64,000 bases of DNA from positions 496,001 through 560,000 of the forward strand of contig JARFJB010001492.1 of the NCBI GenBank assembly GCA_036346205.1, written 5' to 3'. A program made the position numbers and the translations under genes. Positions 57,225 through 64,000 of this stretch are shown here, one piece after another. How positions within the stretch are numbered: position 1 is the first letter of the stretch; each line of letters begins with the position of its first letter. This DNA comes from Vesta saturnalis. Taxonomy: Eukaryota; Arthropoda; Insecta; Coleoptera; Lampyridae. Under the pieces are notes generated by a model. The model saw only the letters and a list, made by a program, of their open reading frames with translations. It ran no database searches and was not told the origin of the DNA.

Positions 57225-57297
57225 ATCTCGATAGCGCAGTTGGTTAGCGCGGTACTCTAGCAAAGTATAGGTCGTAGGTTCAAATCCTACTCGAGGT
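57225..57297 (+). tRNA. tRNA-like module, best preserved copy
   Basis: 73 nucleotides fold as a complete cloverleaf: acceptor 57225-57231 with 57291-57297 (all seven pairs form, one T-G), D stem GCGC 57234-57237 with 57247-57250, anticodon stem 57252-57256 with 57264-57268 (one G-T), loop CTAGCAA 57257-57263, five-base variable loop, T stem GTAGG/CCTAC 57274-57290. The next base is A, a usual discriminator. A and B boxes are intact. The anticodon reads AGC (alanine), but the alanine identity pair G3-U70 is absent. Could be transcribed by polymerase III; whether it is charged is unknown. Confidence 0.6.
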
Positions 57298-57965
57298 AAA
57301 CTGTTTATTTACGTATTTATAAAATTAATAATAATTTTTAATTACATTCAACTAAGTTACGTTGTAGTATTGAAACGTACTCTGCAATGGTTTTCTTCTG
57401 ATCCTGGTACGTAGATAAAAAATAATGTGAAACAATAACATTTTGATTAGATGACAGCAATTGAGAATAAGCTTTCGTCAAATTGTCATACTTCACGTCA
57501 TTCAGGGGCTCCTTCAAGAAAAGCGAAAAGTTTATTATAATGTGCACACCCTTGAAACTTGAAGAAGGCGGTAAAACCAACAATTCATAAATGTATCACA
57601 TGTTCAAACCATACAACCCATGGGCCACAACCTTCTCGTCATCATTCACTCACACAGATATTGGCTTCGCCGGTCCAATTCAAATTCTATACTCGTGTGT
57701 CTAGCGACAACAGCATAAAAGTAGTAGGTGACATCACCAGAGAATCATTCCTGGCATATATACAATCTAACTTACAAAAACGTTAATTGATAATCATGAA
57801 AAATGATAACGTCAATCCTACTGACCGCTTATAAGAATCCTTTAGCTCCTGCTCAAGATGGAACAATGTTACATTTAAAAAATTCGGAGCAACAATTTAA
57901 TACGTTTACCAATGAAAGAAGAAATTGGTGCAAATCCCCCCCCGAAGAAATAAGAAAACAGTCAA

Positions 57966-58725
57966 AAACCCATTAGGACGGAATGAAAATGGTCGAACTA
58001 TAGCCAATATAGTATTATATTCTTAAAGCTTCAGAGCCCACAATATATTTAATTACAAATTAAACAATGTTAATTTTATCCATATAGATAAGATAACATA
58101 CCATATGTCCAATTGTTGTAAATAGTTTTAGCCTAATTTCAACCTTATATTTCATATTAATCCCTACTTACTTTATTATGTAAATTAAACAAACTAATAT
58201 CATTTTTTGTACATTTAAAAACAATCTTCAATATCTTATTTATATTTAAGAATAAAAATGCAATTTAACAGTTTAGAAATTTTATGCAATTATAGCTTAA
58301 TACATACATTCATAATGTGTATAGTATGCGAAATTGCACATACTTGTACCAATTTCAAAATATTAACTATAGAAATTTATTGGTAAACTCAGCATTGAGC
58401 TTAGAACATGACCAAATAAGGCAATAGCCACCGTTAATACTTTCAAAAGTACACATGTACATTTTGAATAAATACTCAATTTTGGGTTTAAACAAAAACG
58501 CATTCAAATTTATTTGTTTCTCAAACAGTACTTGTTCTTATAAGACTTATTTAAATTTGGCTGTTGAGACTGGCCTTGGCAAGTACTAATCCCCTAAACC
58601 CTTCAATTCTTTAATCACAAAATAGGAAAAACCAATCTGTTACGTACAGCATACACAAATATTAACTTTTTATGGTTTAGTTAATGCTTTTAAGGTAACA
58701 TTTCCGACGAGGCCTGTTTATCTTA
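57966..58725. other. No recognised gene
   Basis: AT-rich sequence after the BEL/Pao remnant. No open frame or repeat is supported. Confidence 0.4.
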
Positions 58726-59091
58726 TTGAAGGACCGCAACTTTTTTGAAAATGTACTACATTTAAAGTATCGTTTCGTATTAATGAGAAGTCTGAAAGTT
58801 GACAGGCAAATATTAAGTCAGAATGAATCCTTAAGTATGACCTTTTTCAGAGTGTTGTTTGGGTTTGCTCCTAACGAATCTTATGAGGGTGTTATTCTTG
58901 GCACAAAAAAGGTAACGGAAAGTAATTTCGACAAGTACAAATCGTCAAGAAATAATCACGAGCGTATTGCAAAACTTCCCAAAATTAGTGCATGTAGCAT
59001 TTTTTATCTAGCCGTAGATATATGTGAAATTGTATACCTCAATAAATTGCATAGGCATATTAAGATGATAAGAATAGATAGTATACATTGA
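58726..59091 (+). other. Unrecognised open frame, 121 codons
   Basis: Begins MKDRNFFENVLHLKYRF and ends IRIDSIH at a TGA. Lysine- and isoleucine-rich, no signal peptide, membrane segment or motif I know. It is one of the longer unexplained frames in the window, but AT-rich DNA yields such frames by chance and there is no splice or promoter signal to back it. Possible transposon scrap or chance frame. Confidence 0.2.
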
Positions 59092-60360
59092 TCTGTGTCA
59101 TGGCTGTGATTATCGATTGACTGCTATCTTTTTTTTTACTCAAATATTGTTACGTAGTTGATGGGTAATTGATTTTTTTAAATATATCCGAACTTCATTG
59201 ACGAGTTCTAGTTTGGAAAGAGAAAATATAATCAAGGGCGAATTGTAAATGGTTACTGAGTTTTGGTACCTGAATATTTCGACGATTTGCGCTTTGTTAT
59301 ATATCCAAACAATAATAGGCACTCTACCACACTGACGGAGAAAGCATGAAACGAGGATCTGTTATTTATATAGGCAAATGGAGGACGTAAAACTCATGGA
59401 GTGAGCGTACGCTGATCGTACTGTTAACCAGTGTTGAATTTATAGTAGATTATGGCACACATACTTAGCGAATATAATCGCAGTAGAATATTACAAAAAA
59501 GTTTTTAAAAGACAATGTTCATCAGATTTCCAGAAAAAAAAATAGACCCCAAAATTGTCCCGTTGACATTTCGCTTTGCAGACTTGACTGGTGCTTTTAT
59601 TTTTTATTTATCTATTCTGTAAAAGTCGCTCAACCCATTCACCGCCATCTGAGGATTGTTCACGGATACTTAGTTAGAATTAACTTGCAACGAAGCGTTA
59701 TATCTAAAACACTTCGTCCGTGGCTGCTACCATATGCATTATAAAACCACGTAACTTGTGCAAGAGCATATAATTACAACTAGCGAACGTTAATCAAAAA
59801 CAAACCACGCCTATTGTACCGGTTCTTAAATCATAGGAATGCGTTTGTGTTTGTGGAAACATTTCAATTTCCATTAATCCCTCATGTTGTAAAACACTAC
59901 TATTACGATATGTGCCCAGATTCGAAGATCTGATGTTAAAACTGGAAGGTAGCAAATATTTTTATTAAACTTGTTTTGCTGTAGATACATCTGCCTTTCG
60001 AGGTTAATTTTGCTTCTTTACACGAAAATCTAGAACCCTGGATTACAGCTTACTAAGTTGTGCTTGGATCAATAGCAGGACAGGTAATACGCAAAATACA
60101 CCTACATGCTACACAAAATTGAAAACACTGAACGTGTTTCAATATCTAAGATACCACCATCTCTTGAAAGTGAAGGTTATGAAAGTTTAATAAGTTCTGA
60201 GGAGCCTAAATGTCCTTGATCGCCATTATTCATAAGAATTTCTTTGTTTTTGAAGATCTCTAGGCTTTCACAGCAATCAATTTCGTACTGATTATTAACA
60301 TGTTTGATTGAAGAGACCTTTATCTACTACATGATTGTTATCAAGCATATGTAGAGCTAT
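59092..60360. other. No recognised gene
   Basis: AT-rich DNA. The right part may be the degraded upstream half of the reverse transcriptase scrap that follows, but no motif can be read. Confidence 0.4.
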
Positions 60361-60369
60361 CGCAGACTT

Positions 60370-60640
60370 GGCTCAACGTTTGTATTTGATGGGCTTATCA
60401 TACTGCTATTCATGGGTAATATTGAAACAGACTAAAAAACCGATTTACCTCATTTTCCTAGAGTTGGAATAGATATGTGGATGATGTGTTTGCGATCCTT
60501 AATATTAAAATTTGTAGCGTTCAGGGCTTTTAGAAACTTTACATTCTAAATTTTCGACAATCAAACTCACCTATGAGATAGAGGAAAATAACTAATGGAT
60601 TACGTAGCAAACGAATTTGTTATCATTTTTTATGGTATTC
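60370..60640 (+). pseudogene. Penelope-like reverse transcriptase fragment
   Basis: The frame around 60400-60500 reads KTDLPHFPRV, then in the next frame WNRYVDDVFAIL (about 60462-60498). YVDD is the catalytic motif, and 'W.RYVDDvf.I' is the wording of Penelope-like and related enzymes. About 30 bases later LLETLHSKFSTIKLTYEIEENN matches the next block ('fL..lN..h..I.FT.E.E.n..lpFLD'). Three frames are needed and the block before it is deleted. No GIY-YIG endonuclease part is visible. Distinguishing it from a LINE rests on these two motifs. Confidence 0.6.
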
Positions 60641-60644
60641 CTAG

Positions 60645-61380
60645 AGGATGCTAGGTATCAGCCCCAATTGAGTGAATGAACTTATTTTTTTACACCCCTT
60701 GTATTGTAGGCATTTTCGTGTGAAATAATAAAAACAAAAAACCTATACTTGCTCTATCTCGATATTTTAAGGCGTTCTCGAATATTTGCATTTAAGCATC
60801 GCAATGCATACCCGCCTTTTTAGGATAATTAGTTTTAAATCTCTATTGTAATACGTTTAAATTAAAACAGGCAACATTGTAAAACAACAAAGAAAAAAAT
60901 TCCAATGCCGCCTGCTTTTATAAAAAATATGGATACTGGAGTTTAAGCATTTCTAATCTTATTTAATTAATTTTTAAGCCTTATTTGGCTTCGAATTAAG
61001 AAACTTTATAAAGAAACGTCATGTACTGTCTAAACATTTTCTTCACATATGGCAAAAATTTGAACCTTGAACGAACCTTACACCTTAGGATTTTTTCCCG
61101 CCAAACCACGAGTTTTATTAAAAAATAGTATGGAACAGAATAAAAAAAATTTAAGATCTATATGCCGGTATTTTAATATGTTTCAAATTTGCTGCAGATT
61201 CAGAACTGGCTCTAATACCCCTTTCGCAGGTGGATATCACCCAAAATCTAATCAGCTTCAGGAGATGGAATCAACCTTACATCGATATTTCACGGACGCA
61301 TGTTTTATCGGATGGTCCGATGTTTCTAGATAAAAAGAACTAAAAATAATATAAAAATAATATCATTCTGGAGTTATCGT
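60645..61380. other. No recognised gene
   Basis: AT-rich. An 88-codon frame at 61067-61333 is not recognised. No repeats assigned. Confidence 0.35.
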
Positions 61381-61385
61381 GGATA

Positions 61386-61500
61386 CCAACACACATCTAC
61401 ACACACGCACCCCCTTCCCGCACACACACGCTCGCACGCACCACCCACCCACCCGCCCAACCCATCTACTGACCGTTCGTTTGTCCGCCCACACACACAT
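61386..61500. repeat. C- and CA-rich low-complexity tract
   Basis: Runs such as ACACACACGC, CACCCACCCACCCGCCC and CACACACACA interrupt AT-rich DNA. A shorter tract of similar style lies at 22045-22110. Such tracts often sit in transposon untranslated regions; here no element can be tied to it. Confidence 0.6.
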
Positions 61501-62028
61501 AGAAATCATAACCGATCTGGGCGAAACTATGTATATGTAGGTTGGAAGGTATAAATTCCATATATTTTAAGGGCTGTATGTGCCATTTTTTACCGAATAT
61601 TTTAAATAACTTGAAAACTGTTGAAGTTAGGCATATGACATGTTACACGAAATACCTTTGTTTTTCTCTCTATAATCCAAATGTCCACTAAAAAAATGGG
61701 TTTCATTTAAATTAATCGAGTAAAGCAGGCCGCAAATTATCGCGGAACGGAATGGAGTGGAACGGAAATTTTGAAAAGCATATAACTAAGGTAGAGGCCG
61801 CGCACTACCGTGGATCGGAACACCGCGGAATGGATTGGAAGGGAACGGAATTGCTTGGATTGCTCACTGAGCGAAATTTTCCCAGGTTCCGCTGCCGCCC
61901 CCACTATTCAGTTGAATGTTTCGAACGACGAAGACGCGTGCATGTTAATTCCTGTAGTACAGAATTAAATAGCAAGTAATATATTATCTTACGCCGTTTG
62001 GTGTTTGTTTCTTTTATTTAATTAAGAT

Positions 62029-63660
62029 GAATGAAGAACTTTTAATAAATACAATCGTGATTATCCACATCTGTATTTGCTGAGTGATAAAAATTATCAC
62101 ATCAACAAACGAAAGAAAATGCATGGGAAGAAATTTCTAGCGAAATGAAAAAGCAGGGTAAGTAATAATGCATTGTAACCTTATTTAATTATTTTTTCTC
62201 ATATAACACTACATATTATTGAAGTTGTCTTCGGCCTCTGTGATTCCTTTCATTTTGCCAAGGAACAAGTCCTTCAGGCGTGTTGAGATATTCTGCGAAT
62301 CTGTCTCGAATATTCATTGCCTCACGAGTAGAATTACCTCCCATATTTCGCACCCTGTCTAATCCTCGTGGCACTTCAGATTGCTCTAGTTCATTAGGTT
62401 GCCAAGAACATTTCTTAAAAAATTGTGCAAGCAAGTAGCTGTCATAATTATTTTGTCGAGATGTTCAGGAATAACGTTTAATTTTTTGAAAAATATTCTA
62501 AACTTTTTACAAAGTAGACCAAAGGCATTTTCGCTACATCGTCTAGCTCTGCTATGTCGGTAGTTGTGAATTATTGTCATGTTATTGTTTCGAAGTTGAA
62601 CTCCAGGATATGGACGCATTAGATTTGTACTTAGAGGAAAAGCTGCATCCGCTACTATTACATTAGGCGTGAAAATATCACTTCCAGACAACTTTTTTAG
62701 TCCAGGTATACTTATCAGCATTCAAAGCTCTTCCAAGTGCCGAATTTTTTAAGATTCCTCCATCGCTATTTTTGCCATAAGCGCCAACATCAACGGTAAC
62801 AAATCTTAAGTCAGTATCGACTAGCGCCATCAGGACAACACAAAATTATTTTTTATAATTAAAATAAGTTGACCTACTGTTTGGTGGTTTTTCCGTCACA
62901 ACGTGTTTCCCATTTAAAACACTAATACAGTTCGGGTAATTCCCTTTTGTACAAAAATCTTTTTCTATATTTTGCTACTGTTCGGTTGTTGGTGATGGCA
63001 TCACAATGGGGTGAAGTTTTGACCTGGAAAAATATTAATAATTATATTTTTTTTTCAGTTGAAGATTGCAAGAAAAAGTGGAAAAAATTGAAAGATTGCT
63101 ACAGAAAATCAAAAGCTAAAAAGCGCAGTAAAAGTGGCGATTGAATTCCAAAAAAATGGAAATATGAAGATGAAATGAGTTTTCTTCTTCCAAATTTGAA
63201 GAAAAAGGCTCAAAAGTCAAACATAGATGTAGGCGGTGAAAATTCTGTCAGTACTCAAGATACATTTGATGCCACTCCCGTTTTGTCACCTCGCTCAGAG
63301 ATACTCAGAACACCTAACTCTTCAAGCTCATCAACCGTCTCTAAACCAAAGCGCCTTCCAAAACCCGAATCAAAAACAGGAGATATATTGCAAAAGTTTT
63401 TAGAAAACAAAGAAAAAGGTACAAAAGTGGATCATTTATCAAAATTTTTTGAATCCGCCGAAGAAACAACACGATGTTTGCCTCCTGAACTACAGGTTGA
63501 AGTAAAGCATCGAATTTCAGTGTTGCTTTACGAATTCGAGTTAAAAGCAGTGAAAAACTCAAGTATAAATGCTGATTATAATACTGAAGCAACAGCTTCC
63601 CACTATTCAGTAACAATAGACAACGATAATATTTACACAAATTTGTCAAACAAAATTTAA
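62029..63660 (+). pseudogene. Harbinger MADF-type DNA-binding protein, two exons, broken
   Basis: Exon 1 starts at ATG 62032 (MNEELLINTI); with two frameshifts it reads RDYPHLYLLSDKNYH and ENAWEEISSEMKKQ. These are the first half of a MADF domain ('li..i...P.LyD..d..Y......a.W..ia'). Donor GTAAGT at 62158. Exon 2 opens after TTTTTTTTTCAG (63058) with VEDCKKKWKKLKDCYRKSKA, the second half of MADF, then a TGA at 63142-63144. WKYEDEMSFLLPNLKKK resumes in frame, and the protein continues to 63660 with SSSSSTVSKPKRLPKPES and a C-terminal helix. In Harbinger elements this partner helps the transposase reach the nucleus and bind the ends. Inactive through the stop and shifts. Confidence 0.75.
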
Positions 63661-63973
63661 TAAAAAAATGTACTTACTTCAAAGTCAATGCCAATCTTTA
63701 TTCTGCACTTATAGCTTTCCTAAATGTCGTATCTTGTTTTTGAATGTCATAATTTTCAACAAATCGTAAAATTTTTCACTAGACATTCGGAAATACTTAA
63801 AAACATTTTGCTCGTTTTTAAAAGATCTGGGAATAGATGATGAACTTCCCCATATTCTTGTCTTTTCAGGTTAATTTCATGTATCCATTTGCGCCTTTCA
63901 TTGTTTTCTCTCTCAATTTCTTCTTCTTCTAAAACCACTGCCACGAATTCTTCGTCTGAAGTGTTCATTACGA
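62216..63973 (-). pseudogene. Harbinger transposase (DDE_4 type), two exons seen, broken
   Basis: Exon 1 (63973-63678): MNTSDEEFVAVVLEEEEIER, then RRKWIHEINLKRQEYGEVHH as in the N-terminus of the family. A frameshift leads to NVFKYFRMSSEKFYDLL and RKAISAE, a stop, RLALTL; donor GTAAGTA at 63677. Exon 2 begins after TTTTTCCAG (63024) with VMPSPTTEQ, then CISVLNGKHVVTEKPPNS. The usual LDGKH is LNGKH, so the first catalytic Asp is Asn. VLMALVDTDLRFVTVDVGAYGKNSDGG follows with the second Asp region. After a shift near 62710 come VIVADAAFPLSTNL and NYRHSRARRCSENAFGLLCK with the Glu. FLRNVLGN and the tail end near 62216. The link between the exons (about 45 residues in relatives) was not found. Confidence 0.82.
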
Positions 63974-64000
63974 AAGAACAACACACACTAAAACTGAATC

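Larger units (their letters stand above)
56628..57342. mobile_element. T-repeat copy 2: mobile repeat with three tRNA-like modules
   Basis: Flanked by TACATTCAACTA on both sides (56616-56627 and 57343-57354), a 12-bp target duplication within the Gypsy gag frame, which continues across it. Order: inverted tail (56628-56722), minus-strand tRNA-like module (56723-56795), spacer with an inverted pair (CAAGCCCCAAT / ATTGGGGCTTG, 56797-56867), plus-strand module (56869-56939), leader (about 57095-57224), plus-strand module (57225-57297) and tail to 57342. About 715 bp with no protein-coding gene. Copy 1 is at 33659-34187. Confidence 0.85.
53594..57583 (-). pseudogene. Gypsy-type retrotransposon remnant (gag and part of pol)
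   Basis: Read leftward from 57583. Gag block 57583-57338 (KKTIAEYVSILQRNLVEC) continues beyond an insertion at 56627-56400 (FISGVRDNWIREKLVQYD, ALEASRLQSKELI). Then a gap: protease and the catalytic reverse transcriptase palm are missing. 56136-56000 is the connection (NTDDIRRFLGMMTYYSRFIPD). After a second insertion, CESAFLKLKSEI (55365-55330), then RNase H 55224-55027 (RPVAYISRSLT, DREALA, VTDNQTL). The zinc-binding part is 54640-54563 (LNELHATHIGTTRIKQLARP), the integrase 54540-54147 (HIDYAETF, LVSDNATVF, NGLVERFVQT: Asp, Asp, Glu present). A proline/arginine-rich tail ends at 53594. No LTRs seen. It looks like a deleted internal region, not a virus capable of anything; no envelope gene was found. 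Confidence 0.85.
53125..57965 (+). pseudogene. BEL/Pao retrotransposon pol remnant, split by a Gypsy remnant
   Basis: First part, 53125-53580. WWHGRT at 53130 matches the 'WWhGP.WL' block and RFSSVTRLTRVLTYVKRF the stretch before the integrase. LSVEEMHQRLLHIIRTIQQ follows, and KDRSNLPH closes it near 53580. Second part, 57545-57965. KPTIHKCITCSN is the zinc-binding block. THTDIGFAGPIQ, in another frame, is the integrase block with its first Asp, and VVGDITRESFLAYIQSNL carries the second region. A damaged stretch ends with FNTFTNERRNW. Between the two parts lies a minus-strand Gypsy remnant of about 4 kb. No LTRs, gag or reverse transcriptase of the BEL element were found in the window. Several stops and shifts; inactive. 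Confidence 0.6.
61734..64000. mobile_element. PIF/Harbinger element, right end beyond the window
   Basis: Starts after TAA (61731-61733, the TWA target of Harbinger) with AGCAGGCCGCAAATTATCGC. A related GAGGCCGCGCACTACCG repeats at 61794. The GGAACGGAATGGA text between them is usual for the ends of insect Harbinger elements. It carries the two proteins typical of the group: a DDE_4-type transposase on the minus strand and a MADF/Myb-like protein on the plus strand. The right terminus is not in the window. Confidence 0.75.

Noticed and set aside
56988..57263. 91-codon minus-strand frame similar to one at 33926-34111
   Set aside because: The similarity comes from the shared T-repeat leader read antisense, not from a conserved protein.
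53594..57583. Gypsy remnant considered as an endogenous retrovirus with envelope
   Set aside because: No envelope-like frame, no LTRs and a missing protease/polymerase palm; it is a decayed internal fragment.
63341..63649. 102-codon minus-strand frame in the gap of the Harbinger transposase
   Set aside because: Antisense of MADF exon 2; it does not contain the missing transposase segment.

Overview
The window is AT-rich eukaryotic DNA, almost certainly from an insect. The evidence is short spliceosomal introns with GTAAGT donors, one host exon of the FAM89/LRAP25 family, and a dense load of insect-type transposons: piggyBac, hAT, pogo, Tc1/mariner with DD41D spacing, PIF/Harbinger, BEL/Pao, Gypsy, non-LTR and probably Penelope-like remnants. 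A beetle is a plausible guess, but nothing here proves the order. There are no bacterial genes, no CRISPR array and no operons. Apart from one host exon (7739-9190, minus strand), every recognisable coding sequence is mobile-element derived, and every one is broken by a stop, frameshift, deletion or lost catalytic residue.

Layout. 1-0.9 kb: LINE and Mutator-like fragments. 1.3-6.4 kb: a TTAA-flanked piggyBac element (PB-1) with a second, different piggyBac (PB-2) inserted near its right terminus. 7.7-9.2 kb: the FAM89-like exon. 10.4-21.3 kb: a nest of insertions. A foldback element F0 holds a long-TIR mariner (Mar-A). Mar-A's left arm was hit by a hAT element with an 8-bp duplication and by a pogo element at TA. 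The hAT transposase gene was split by piggyBac PB-3 at TTAA. The pogo and hAT elements also hold SINE fragments. 22.7-24.6 kb: Mar-B, inserted in a TA microsatellite, and a small MITE. 24.6-27.0 kb: piggyBac PB-4, with a 363-codon open transposase segment. 29.0-30.4 kb: a Tc1-like DD34E element. 31.4-33.0 kb: mariner and IS630-like scraps. 33.6-38.8 kb: a TIR shell containing a tRNA-like repeat, Mar-G and Mar-H. 39.5-42.1 kb: Mar-I, with arms near 790 bp. 42.2-44.1 kb: Mar-J, split by a full-length tRNA-derived SINE. 45.6-48.3 kb: Mar-K, whose transposase gene keeps a 63-bp intron. 48.8-49.7 kb: a tandem duplication. 50.7-51.7 kb: another transposase (Mar-L). 52.7-58.0 kb: a BEL/Pao remnant split by a Gypsy remnant, itself split by a GGCC-rich foldback element and by a mobile repeat carrying tRNA-like modules. 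60.4-60.6 kb: a Penelope-like reverse transcriptase scrap. 61.7-64.0 kb: a PIF/Harbinger element whose transposase and MADF-type gene have interleaved exons on opposite strands; it runs off the right edge.

Most useful observations. Several nested insertions restore the older sequence when removed, so the order of events can be read directly. At least three divergent mariner families share DD41D spacing. Two structures do not match a class I can name: a roughly 700-bp repeat carrying tRNA-shaped modules in inverted arrangement with a 12-bp target duplication (56628-57342, second copy 33659-34187), and a 602-bp foldback element built from degenerate 16-17-bp units around GGACAACTGGCCGC (55386-55987). 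Element names such as Mar-A and PB-1 are labels for this window only. Similarity statements come from reading translations by eye, not from database searches.
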